In this document: in pieces, positions 46,689 through 57,842 of the stretch
Layout of the letters: every line of letters starts with the position of its first letter
How positions within the stretch are numbered: position 1 is the first letter of the stretch
Source of the DNA: Botryococcus braunii
Lineage: Eukaryota; Chlorophyta; Trebouxiophyceae
Assembly (NCBI GenBank): GCA_002005505.1
Contig: MVGU01001123.1
Coordinates: forward strand, 26,001 to 90,000
DNA length: 64,000 bases
Direction of reading: 5' to 3'
Notes under the pieces: generated by a model
Seen by the model: only the letters and a program-made list of their open reading frames with translations
What the model was told of the DNA's origin: nothing
Databases searched by the model: none
Position numbers and translations under genes: made by a program

Positions 46689-47945
46689 TCCATACAACAT
46701 TTCAGCTGGAGAAAAGTTGCGGAGTGACGTGTGCTTGCGAGACATGTACGCTTGTAACACAATGGGCAGGGACAAAGACCAATCAGTGGGATGATCATTG
46801 TAGTGCTCCTGTAACATGTTTTTGACAGTTTGCACAAGCCTTTCTACTACGCCATTAGCAGAAGGATGGTTTGGAGATATTTGTATATGATAGATACCAA
46901 GGCGAGACAGCATGTGTGTAAAGTCAGCAGCGAATTCGTTCCCATTATCAGAGGTCAGCACTGCAGGCACGCCATACCTACAAATCCAAGCATGATAGAA
47001 GGCACGGGATACTGAAAAAGGGGTTTTATCATCAATAGACATGAGTTCAGCTACTTAAGTAAAATAGTCAACCATGACCACAATCCAGATTTTCGATTTA
47101 TCCTGTTTGCCATGTTTGTCCTTTGCTAACATGCGTGGGATTGGTCCAAATAAATCAATGTGAACATGTTCATAGGTCCAAACAGTGCAGGTTTTTGCAT
47201 GAGAGGTGGTGTTGGAGTTGCGGCTTCCGCCTTCTGACAAGGTTCGCATGTACGTACGAAAAGTTCGACATCAGCCTTGATTCCAGGACAATGGAAATGC
47301 AAATGCAATACTACCAAAGTTTGAGCAACGCCAGGGTGCGCAAGAACATCATGAATCATTGCTATAACATCCCAACGAAACTCAACGGGCGGACACACTA
47401 ACCATCGCGGGGGCTTACCTCTGATCTTCTTAAAGACCATGAGCCAATCTGGAATTGATGGGTGTGTAGTAAAGTAGGATCCTCTTCTTCTAAATTCTGC
47501 TGCGAGCTTTGGAGGAAGGCTAGCCAACATGTCCAAATTATGTTGTGATTGTATGTACTCCATAAACAAAGGATTCCTGTACGGATCATGTCTGTGGTGG
47601 CAAAGTGGCGTTCTAATCTTCCGGAGCTCCTCAATATTTAGTTCTCCCCCCTTTCCTAGGTAGGGATCACATGCTGGACAAAACCAACATCCTCCCGGAA
47701 CAATCGAACGCGGAGGGAAAAGACATCTAAGATGAAAGCATCTATTGCAACCATCACAAAGCACAATGTTGTCATCCCCTTGAGGGAATCCACAAATGAC
47801 ACAAGGTATTGAATCCAAATCACTTTGTTTCTCGGGGTTTGTCTGCCAGGTGGGAGTCACAGCACATACATGCAATACCTCAGAATGCACACAACGCGAA
47901 AGACAGTCAGCGACAAGATTGTCAGCACCCATTTTGTACCTGATG
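46689..47945 (-). pseudogene. pol: Ty3-D PHD finger and integrase
   Basis: Minus strand. A short RNase H end (YKMGADNLVADCLSR), then a complete PHD finger at about 47814-47664: C-V-I-C, C-D-G-C, H-L-R-C, and the closing C-W-F-C-P-A-C. PHD fingers read histone H3 tails. Integrase follows: zinc finger (IHDVLAHPGV...CEPCQK), HIDLFGPIP, LTSDNGNEF and NHPSANGVVERL, so all three catalytic acids are present. Frames shift near 47150 and a stop lies near 47054. The frame ends at the LTR-A copy within SPAEMLYG, so the integrase C-terminus and 3' LTR are lost. Confidence 0.88.
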
Positions 47946-48211
47946 TGTAACAGGGGTTCACCGATACCAATGTCGAGGACCAATCGGCAAAGGTCCCAAA
48001 CCCCGACTGCCACGAACCTTACATAATGGGGCTCCACCTCTCGCCCAAGGTCTCTATAACTCTAAACCCAAGCCTTTAGGTGCCTAGACTATCCTAACAC
48101 CTCTCTATCTTGTCCAATCTCTGCCCGCACAGCGGCACCACCGGTGCGCTACTGCACGTGTAACGCCGTTACACATCACGAGGTTCGCCCGATCGTTGAA
48201 CCCCTGTTACA
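47946..48211 (-). mobile_element. solo LTR in Ty3-D pol, 266 bp
   Basis: TGTAACAGGGGTTCA...TGAACCCCTGTTACA with 5-bp target duplication TGATG (47941-47945, 48212-48216). Same family as 39373-39618, opposite orientation. It separates the RNase H ending EFDIDI from its continuation, with no internal element sequence left. Confidence 0.93.
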
Positions 48212-50292
48212 TGATGTCTATGTCAAATTCCTGCAATCTTATTGCCCAACGATCTAATTTGCTGTTTGAGTGCCTCTTTGAGTCAAGGTATTGAAGAGGC
48301 GAGTGATCAGTGTACGCAATAAAACGTCTGCCATGTAAGAAGGGACGGAATTTCTCAAAGGCCCACACAAGTGCAAGACACTCACCCTCAGTAGGTGAAT
48401 AATTTCTTTCAGCGTCTTTCAAGGTTTTTGAGGCAAAAGCAGGGTGATCAAAATGAATGCCATTCTCATTTTTGACAGGATCCGGCTGACTCAACACGGC
48501 ACCTATTGCCGTCTTCGACCAGTCAGTCGTAAGAATAAAAGGCAAATTAAAATTCGGAGCACGCAACACTGGCTCAGATGCCAGACGATGTTTCACTTGT
48601 TCAAAAGCGACCTGACACTCAGGGGTCTAATGAAATACAGAAGTCTTTTTTAACAAGCGGGACATAGGTTCAGTAATTCTTGCAAAGTTCTCCACATACT
48701 GACGATAATATCCAGCAGCACCTAGCACGGACCTAGTGGTAGAGACATCCCTAGGTGTAGGCAAATTTAGGATTGCTGTAACATTATCAGGGTCAGGACG
48801 CAAGCAACCTTGTCCTACTACATGCCCTAAAGTCTTCAAATACTCAGCACTAAATATGCACTTAGGTCTCTTGAGTTTGATTTTGTGTTGAACAAGCTTC
48901 TCAAAAGTGTCCCTTATGTGTCTTACATGTTCTTCCCAAGTATTCGAAAATACATGCACGTCATCCAAGTAAGCATGAGAGAAGAGGGCAGAACCAAGCA
49001 CATTATACATGAGACGCTGAAATGTGCTTGAAGCATTTCTCAAACCAAAGGGCATCCTCAGCCTATCATATTTTCCTTCGTGTGTCACAAATGCAGTGTA
49101 TTTAGTATGTTCCGGGTGCATTTGAACTTGCCAAAATGCTGAAGCAATGTCCATGGCAGAGAAATATTTTGCAGGAGCCATCTTCCTAAGCATGCTTCCA
49201 ATCAAGGGTAAAGGATAGGGATCTGAGACAGTACACGCATTAAGTGGACGGAAGTCAATGCACAGCCTAAGGGTGTTATCATGCTTTTTCACAATTACAG
49301 GCGCAGAAACCCAAGGAGAAGTGGAGTGCTTGATAATGCCAAGGTCAAGCAACATTTTCACTTCACCAGACAAGAATTCTTTCTCTCTCTCAGAATACGT
49401 TGACATGTTACGGAATTTGGAAGGTGGGTACGAATCTGGCTTGAGATGTATTTGATGACATACACTAGGATCAGAAATGCAACCTAAATCATCCTTGCCA
49501 GAGCTGAACAATTCAGCAAATTCTTCCAACAGGTTTTCAATGTCTCTCTGCTTATCAGGATCCAGGCTACTAGTTTGTGGAGTGACTTTGATTTCACACA
49601 AGCGAGGACAAGCATCAGACAACATGTCATACGGTTCCACTTCATGCATAGAAGCAAGTGTGGAAGAGAGAGGGGTTTCAGCAGGGTTACCACTGGAGGA
49701 AGTGTATCCTCCCAACTTGAGAGAAAATGGAAGGACTGCTGTGTCCACTCTGCACTCTCTCATCAGTTGAATAACTTCATCGAAATCATAAATTCCATCC
49801 GGCACGAGATGCTCGTACGTGCAGTCGTCAAATACACATCCAAAATAAAGTTCCATGATAGCTGATTAAAAATGTTGGCAGTGAAAAAGACCTGTCCTCC
49901 CCGTCACACTAGGAGGCGACCACAAGGGTCATTCGTTTAGTCTTGAACGACAAGGGAAGCAGCTGGTACTCACGGCTGGGATTGTGCGAGGGGTCCAGTA
50001 TGTTGTCACGTGGCAAGCCTATTGCATATTGTGATCTGGCAGGCTTTAACTGGACATCATACTGTAGCATAAATGCCCAACCTATCAAATAGTCAATAGC
50101 GAGGTTATCAATGATCAAGAACGTAGAAACATAAAAGGCTTTATCCATGCACATAATGACATCTTCAACCACACGCATTGTCATGGTATGGCTCCTACCA
50201 TCTGCCATATTGATGCGAAATGGGCGGATACCTTTGATTTGTTCACTAGAAAATAAATGCCGATTGGCTGCATAAGCTTTAGCGCTCATCAA
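48212..50292 (-). pseudogene. pol: Ty3-D protease, RT and RNase H
   Basis: Minus strand. The protease active site S-F-D-T-G-C-N lies at about 50300-50320 (Cys instead of Ala/Ser after G), followed by DYLIGWAFMLQYDV. A stop and shift lie near 49900. RT frame 49856-48627: LRLCIDFRPLNA, PLPLIGSML, AFWQVQMHPEHTKYTAF, AYLDDVHVF. RNase H 48596-48217: ILTTDWSKTAIGAVLSQPD, EGECLALVWAFEKFRPF, YTDHSPLQYL. A stop lies between RT and RNase H near 48625. The RT is distant from those of the chromoviruses here. Confidence 0.88.
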
Positions 50293-52949
50293 GTTTACGT
50301 TGCAGCCCGTGTCGAATGACCAGTACGTACCGCCATGGGCGAAAATTGCGTGGGCTTGGAATCTTTGGAAATTGCAGGTTTCATGAATGCAAACTTGAAC
50401 TCAGGCATGGAAGCTGTCGGAATGAAGATCGTGGGTACCTGATTGATTGCAACTTGTGCAAAATCCGAAGTTAATGGCTGAGGAAAAGCCTCAACAATCT
50501 GCATCGCTGGCGTCAACAGCTGAACAATAGGAATGTCGTCACTGTTGAACGCTTTAGCTGGAATGCAGTCAAGTGGTTCAATATAGATGGGATGCTGGAA
50601 CATTCCTGCCGTTGGTTGACTAAGCCCTGCAGTGGGTTGCCCCATCCCTGCACTGGTCTGATTGGGGGTGCCTGCACCAGCATGAAAGAACTCCCCCCCC
50701 CCCCCCTTGCGCAGGCAGCTCCTCGCCATTGCAGGAGCAGGTGAAAGCAATATTTTCTTGAGCTGCAACAAGGTTTAAGGCGGACCCAATCTTCACCAGT
50801 GTGTGTTGGGCGTCTACGGCTTTTGGAGAAAACAAGTCATCACAAGCATCAACAAACTTGGGAAATTTTGGGTTCTTGCTTAGTTTGACAAGACCCGCAA
50901 GTGTTGTTGTAATGACAGAGTTAGCAATACGACTCTCAGGTTGGTGAAAGAATAAAGGTGGCTGTTGCGCGGGAGTGCGTGCTTCTTCGCGGTCCGCTGC
51001 CCTAAAATTTTCAGCTCTGTACGGCCGCCTATTGTTCATTGCAAAACAATTAGGTGGCAGTGCATCATATGAAGTACCAGACATGGGACCAACTCCTTGC
51101 AACATATTACGCAAGATTTCGTTGATTTCTTCGTTGTCACATGTAAGAGGGGCAGACGGGTCTGCACCAGTGGGATTGGCAGGAGTCACAACAGAAGCTA
51201 AGTCAGAAGCAAAGATGGGACCAGTAGCATAAGGGAAAGAAGGGCTGTCGTACTGTCTGCCAGTGACTGCTCTTGCTTCTCTTAAAAGCTGCTCTGCGTG
51301 TAAATGTCTCATGCATAATGCATGATTAGCAATCTCTTTGCGTGTCTCGCCAGGTGACATCTGCGCGCCCACATGCTCACAAGGGAGAGGCTGGCTCACC
51401 TTCATTCTCAGTAGATCATTAAAATCAATGGCCCAATTTACAAACCTAGGATTAGGCCACGAGGAATCCTGAACGAGAGCTAACACATCTAGATGGTTAC
51501 GTGTCAGCTGTACTTGCGGTGCCACAGTTACAACCACACTCTTGTCATTTACAACCGAACGAGTTGTAATCATTCTATGGGTTGGTAGACTGGTGGCATC
51601 CACTGCAGTGTAATTGTTTGTGTGAGGGGTGCGCTGCCAAATAGGCTCGAGTGTGTTCATGTACTCTGCATTGAACCGCGCCATGTGTGTTTCGTTTAAT
51701 TGGTTAGGAGGCTGCTGCAAGACGGGTTTGAAATCCGATGAACACGGCTTGATCATTCCGTTAGAATAAAACACATCAGCAGGCTGTATACTATCCCCAC
51801 TAGGCCAACCGGTATGAGCTGCCGGCCTAGGCAAATGTTCTGGCCAATATGGAGGTTTATCAAATGTATGAAAAGTGGGATCGAACAACGCAAACCTCCA
51901 TGGCCAAGTCCACCCCTTATGACGCTCTGCCAGACGAGTCGAATCAGGGAGTGGCAAGGTCCAACATTCATCACTATATAAAGGCACATGTTTGAATGCA
52001 GTGTGATGCACTGTACGTTGCTGCATAGAATTATCACGAAGTTGCTGCACATACACAGGTACCTGGTGCTCTGCACTTGCATGCTGCATAGCTGGAGTAC
52101 TAACAGGACCGTTCTTGTACTTATCAAAATGCAGTAGCTCCACGGGCGTCATTAGGCGCCTACCTTTGTTGACGCTGGGAATTTCTTGCGGAGTCTGAAT
52201 AAATGGTTCTGCAGATGGACTATTGCCTTTTGCATTCACATGTGGAACTGGCCCAAGAGCCTTCACAGCAGCTACCTTACCTTTTCTGACACTCTTCTGT
52301 CTGGTAGCTTTCATTGGAACATCATCATTAACTTTCCTTGGTGAGGTGCGACTCTTGACAGCCGCCTTCGGCTTACGGATTACCTTCCGAGGACCAGGAG
52401 TCCTCGCTGCAAGGGCATAGTTAGTGGCTGCATGTCTTAACAGCATATCTACACCATGCATAAACATATTTTCTGTTAAAGGCATTGAATCTGCAGGCAG
52501 TTTTGGATATTGCTCCCCTACTGGCGTGGGAGGTAATGGTAAGACATCACTGGCAGTGGCAGTTGCAGCTTCAGGAGTGAGAGGGGTCACCTTTCTTTTT
52601 CTCATATTGCCACTCTCAGGTGCTGGAACATAATCTGCAAACTTCTTGTTAACAATCTCGACTGTTACGAAACCTTCACTTACCGCGGGGTCAATTTTCT
52701 TCTTCTTGGACTTTTCAGTGTCGGGCTCCAGGTCACAAATGTTTACATCCATGTCAGAATCAGATTCTGACTCCTCATCTGACATATGGAGCTGCAACAT
52801 GAATGACCAAGGGGACTTCTCCTGAAGACCCTGATTATAATTTAACTGTGGACCTCTGCCAGACCCACGCCCTCTACCGCAATAATTATGGTTTGTGCCG
52901 TCGTTGAACTGTCGCTTGTCTTTATCACCCTCCCCCTGCACATGGTTAG
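50293..52949 (-). pseudogene. Ty3-D gag C-terminal extension
   Basis: Minus strand continuation of the gag at 60562-61557 after removal of Ty3-C. It starts HVQGEGDKDKRQF, then C-G-R-G-R-G (no complete CCHC seen), an acidic patch (SDEESESDSDMD), and a long basic region with PGPRK, SPRK, ATRQKSVRKGK. A 400-residue unrecognised Pro/His/Trp-rich stretch follows. A C14 run at 50693-50706 shifts the frame near CSCNGEELPAQ; the other frame leads through repeated QPTAGM to the protease. Size and composition are unusual for a Ty3 gag-protease linker. Confidence 0.7.
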
Positions 52950-53193
52950 TGTAAGAATGGTGCAATTAGAGGGTTTAGGAAGTGAGACGGAGACGTTACA
53001 TTCAGCTTGCACGGAATCCCTTACAATATGTATCCTTGTTGCGCCGACTAGGGACACGTCCCTTGAGCTACGCTACTACCCGGCACACTTGCCGTACTGC
53101 ATTTTCCACGAGACCTTATCCAGAAGGACCATGATAACACGGATCCGACCCGAGCACTTAGCCGATTCGAACCCGGTCCTAGTCACTGTTACA
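52950..53193 (-). mobile_element. Ty3-C 3' LTR
   Basis: 244 bp TGTAAGAATGG...CACTGTTACA. Differs from 60305-60561 by four substitutions and one 13-base insertion. The minus-strand polypurine tract GGTGGGGGAAGT is directly inside. Target duplication GTTAG at 52945-52949. Confidence 0.95.
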
Positions 53194-53791
53194 ACTTCCC
53201 CCACCTTAAGTGTCTTGCGTCCCCGCGAGACCCCGGTGAATAAACCATACTTCATAGTACATGGATTCGTTCCCTTCATACCTTAACCGTTGAACTGGTA
53301 GTGGTGGCCAGCCACACCAATCCTCAAGCTAAGGAGTCCAGGTGCGAGACCCAACTCGCTAGCAGTGCACCCCATACTGCCTTCTTGACGTCATACGACA
53401 TACTTCCGCGGGCGGGTGGTTTACCATAACGTTCAGGCGTCCAGCACCCGCAATGGCCGCATGCTGAATGGGTCTCGCACGAAGTTAGCACCCACCAACG
53501 ACACAGGGCTGCAGACCCTGAAACCACCAGATATGACAATAGGTGCCCAAGTGCGGGTCATCCTCTTCGGAGAAATACGAGAGGGCGCGTCTATGTTGGG
53601 ACGAGACATACTTCCTCGCCACTTTCGGGTATTGGCTCAGACTGGATCAACGCCAGCACGTGTCCCGCTACACGAATTCGGGCTCAATCCCTTCGGGCTG
53701 TTTAACGAGCAGGCCCCAGCCTCCCCCCACCTTAAGAGGCTTGCTACTAAGGCCACAGCCAGGGTCATCCATGCCGTACGGCAGGTGCCCT

Positions 53792-56700
53792 TCACAACTG
53801 ATGTTGCATGCGGTATTTCATCAACATAGCGCGAGTCTCCGGATTCGCAGCAAAATTGGATGTGGGTTCCCACGAGTTGTCAGTCTCGGGGCATCCTTTC
53901 CACTTCACGAGGAAATGATATGTCGGAGTGACTTTCTCTTTGTTACGACGGGAGCCAGTGACCTTGTGACCAATGATATCTTCAACTTCATACCAAAGGC
54001 TGCCATCAAGTATAGTTGGCAGAGGAGGTGGAGCAACCGGTGCTCGTGTGCCTCCCTTATACGGCTTCAACAATGAGACGTGAAAGACATTATGCCAGCG
54101 GACTCCGCTGGGTAGCTCAAGCCGGTAAGCAACGTCCCCAACACGTTGGGTGACTTTGTAAGGTCCAATGTATTTGGGTAAGAACTTGGTGCACAGCACC
54201 GTGTTCCGTCCAGCATTACGTGTAGAGAGGAGAACCCAATCTCCTTCACTCAAGGTAAGCGACCGGCGCCCCTTATCGTGCTGGTGTTTCTGAGCGAGTT
54301 GGGCTTGCTCGGTATTGACACGAGCTTGGAGCCAGAGGTGTTCTCTATGAGATGCTGCTTGCAAACACGCACGTGCCGCTTGCGTTCTCACTTGGCTCTC
54401 TGCCCTAAGGCGTGACGCCGCTTCAACGTGAGACGTCCGCGATTTCAGACTAGGGTCAAGTGCGGAGGGTAACAAGCCCTCAAGTCCCTCAGGTGCGCGG
54501 GGCATGCGCCCCAAATTGACGAAAAATGGACTCGAGCGAATGGTGTCTTGAAAACGATTGTTGATGGCGAATTCCGCACATGGCAGAAATTTTGCCCAAT
54601 CATCCCCTTGTGGATTGACATAATTCCTCAAATAGTCTTGGAGGATTCTATTCATACGCTCCGTTTGACCATCTGATTGAGGATGATAAGCCGTGGATAG
54701 GCATTGAGTGATGTTCTTTAGCTGACACCATGCCCGGAAAAAGTTTCCTGTCACCTTTGGATCTCTATCCGAGATGATTTGCAAGGGCTTGCCCCAAGCA
54801 CAAAAGATTTGGTTTTCCAAGATCGCAGCTAATTGCGGAGATGTCATAGTGGACTTGCAAGCAATAAACTTGCACATCTTCGAAAGTTTGTCCACCACGA
54901 CCAAAATAGAATTGTTCCCCGTTTCCTTATCCTCCGGGAGAGCTACAATCCTATCCATGGAGATAGTATCCCATGGTTGATGTGGAGGGGGGATGGGTTG
55001 CAGTAAGCCTGTTTGGGCCAGATTTGATGCCTTGTTTTTCTGGCAAAAATCACATTCATCGCAAAACTTGCGGACTTGGGTATGGAGACCCGGCCAATGG
55101 AAATAACGCTCTATGAGGTCCTGAGTTTTGGACCAGCTACCATGTCCCCTATACGGAGGGCAGTGGTAGGCGTGGATGATATCCTTTCGTACTTCCAGGT
55201 CATGCGGTACTGCAATGACCAAGTGTCCCATATGTGACTTATACCATAATCCATTCCGAAATTCCATCTTAGCCGTAGCTTCAGTTTGTGAAAACAAGGG
55301 GTCTACCGCGTAGGCGGCCTTCAACCTTGATATGATGGAATGTTCTTCCTCAGGTGTAAATCGGTCTAGTGAAGGTGTTGCTTCCGAACGCTCCGTAACG
55401 AGCGTACGTTGCTTCTTACGCACGTGTTCAGTGCTGTCAACCCCTTCTGTTGCGTCCCCTACTTCGGAGGTTGCAGAGGCCCTGGGTAGAGTAGAACTCC
55501 CCCGTTGGACGGTACGGGGATGCACACTAGTGGGTTGACCCCTGGGTAAGGACGGGCCTCCCCGTTGGGTGCCATTCCCCATAGATGTTTCACCCCGCTG
55601 CGGCCCCCTAGTTAGGACCGCACCACAATGATGAGTGAACGTCATCGCGGCCAAAAGGTGATTAGGGCACCTACTTAAAGGATCAGCAACGTTTGTTCGG
55701 CCCGGTTCGTATTTCCATTCGTAATGGAAGCGAGATAAGAATTCGTGCCAACGGGCTTGGCGTCGTGAGAGCACACTCTTTGTCTCAAAGAAGGTGTTGG
55801 GATTGTGGTCAGTAATTATAGTGATTCCCACTGCTCCTTCCAAGTAAGGACGCCATACTTCAAAGTTGAAAATTACTGCTCTCAATTCTTGTTCAGTCAC
55901 GCTATAGTTCTTTTCGGCGTCCGTGAGCCTCTTACTATTGTAAGCAATGACAACATGGTCTTGCAAGAGAACTCCACCCATTCCGAAGCCGGGTGAATCA
56001 CTGATGACAGTGAAAGGCTTGGAAAAATCAGGTGCTTTAAGTACAGGTGCGGACGTGAGAGCATGTTTGAGACCATGAAAAGAAGATTCACATTCAGGGG
56101 TCCAAACGAAGGGAGATTTAGGCTTAGTAAGCTTATGCAAAGGAGCAGCCAGTGAGGCATAGCCTTGTATGAATCTCCGAAAGTAATTGGTAAGACCCAA
56201 GAATGATCGGACTTGCGTTACATCATTAGGTTGCAGCCAATCCAAGACTGAACGCACTTTCTGGTCATCTACACGGATACATCCGCCCCAATGAGATGAC
56301 CTAAAAACAGAGTCCAACGCTTGACAAAAGAGCACTTCTTGAGTTTAGCATATAGTTTATGCTCCCTCAGAATTTGCATAACAATCTGCAAGTGCTCAAT
56401 GTGTCTCGAAGGACTTGGAATAAATCAAAATGTCGTCCAAATAAACCAAAACAAATTTTCCAATCTGCTTCTGGAAAATGCGGTTCATAACCGCCTGGAA
56501 GGTGGCGGGGGCATTAGTAAGCCCAAATGCCAAAACCTTGAAATTATACTGCCCAAATGGGGTGCGAAAACCCGTCTTTTCTACGTCACTCGGATTGATT
56601 TTGATCTGATGATAACCCGAATGTAAATCCAGGGATGAGAAATATTTCGCCTCACCCAACATGTCAAGGGTATCATCAATCCTAGGCAGAGGGGTATGTT

Positions 56701-56851
56701 GTTTCTCGGTGCCCTTGTTCAGTTGTCTGTAATCTACAACCATCCTAAGGCTACCATCTTTCTTATCGACAAAGAAGCATGGAGCACAAAACGGGCTGGA
56801 AGAAATTTCGATGAAATTTTTCTTGAGCAACCTATCAATTTCCTCGTACAT
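53792..56851 (-). pseudogene. pol: Ty3-C RT, RNase H, integrase, chromodomain
   Basis: Minus strand. RT 56851-56396 (LRMVVDYRQLNKG, FRTPFGQYNFKVLAFGLTN, VLVYLDDILIYSK) breaks at FETH; the main frame 56335-53792 resumes at WTLFLGHLIG-type sequence. RNase H: VISDSPGFGMGGV, EQELRAVIFNFEVW, ITDHNPN. Integrase: HHCC finger, SMDRIVALP, IISDRDPKVTG, STAYHPQSDGQTERMNR, so all catalytic acids are intact. The C-terminus is a chromodomain (HFLVKWKGCPETDNSWEPTSN). 53194-53791 is a 3' untranslated region with no gene seen. Confidence 0.93.
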
Positions 56852-56866
56852 AGCCCTCTTTTAAGC

Positions 56867-57842
56867 CTATGAGTATCTCGGCAAATATCCAGGCTTCGGT
56901 TTAAAATCAGGCTCCAGGTCAATCACGTGGGCAATGCCACGGTCAGGAGGTAAACCGTCAGGTAGGTCTTCAGGAAAAATATCCTGGTATTCCTCCAACA
57001 GCCTTTGAATTTCAGGAGGCAGATTTGTAGGGTCACTGCCGTTGTCATCTTCTTTATCGAAAGTGACAGCACAGAGATATGCGTGATTGACGTGTGCCAG
57101 GTTATAGGATTCAGTTATGGCAGCCAGGGATAAAGGTTTACCCAACACTCTAGGCAAATCCTTGGTGCCCAAATCAAACACATGTTTAATTTTGCCAGCC
57201 ATGATGGATACAGTTCCTAGGCCCAGGTCCAATACGCATTTGTTTTCAACTAGCCAGTCGTCTCCTAAATACAGGATCTCCACTAGCAGATCTGCCACTA
57301 AGGCGGTTACTGTGGTTGAAAGAGTCCCCAATTGTAAGGGGAACGTAACCTTGCCCTTGATGTTCAACGCAGATCCGTCTGGGCCGCGGGCTGACACGTT
57401 GCAATACTTTTTTGTGTCCAATCTTCTTCGCGGTTTTTGACGAAATGAAGGAGACTGATGCTCCAGTATCAAGGCCTTGATACTGGCTCCAGTATCAAGG
57501 CCTTAAGGACAGTTCTCAACTGCCTTGTCCCTGTCACCGATCCCAGCATAGTCATTGTCAGCCTGGGTCTTTTTGATGCAGAGAAGTAGACTTCAGACAA
57601 TTTTCTATACATTTGTTCGTCTGAAACGTGCCCTTGCTCAACGTGAGCAGCATTAATTGTCTCGTGAACGTCCTCAGATGGAAAAGGAATATCAGGTGGG
57701 TTGTTCACAACTGTAGGGTAAGGATCATGTGGTAATTTGTCGTTGAAGTTTACTTCAACATCAGGCGAATCCTGATTAATTGTACAGTTTAAAATTTCAG
57801 CAGGAGGATGCAAGGAGATTTCATTCAGGCACGCATGAGCAT
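56867..57842 (-). pseudogene. pol: Ty3-C protease with disrupted active site
   Basis: Minus strand. Spans a linker (57813-57469) and the protease body (57472-56867: LVEILYLGDDWLVENKCVLDLG). The expected D-T-G-A-S codons occur twice because a 19-base sequence repeats with a 26-base offset (57460-57478 and 57486-57504). 26 is not a multiple of three, so the upstream gag frame reads ALILEP instead of the catalytic triad. Downstream the frame runs to PDFKPKPGYLPRYS at RT, where a stop precedes the RT frame. Confidence 0.8.

Noticed and set aside
50693..50706. Programmed frameshift at the C14 run in Ty3-D
   Set aside because: A long homopolymer is more simply a replication or sequencing slip; no pseudoknot or conserved slippery heptamer could be shown.
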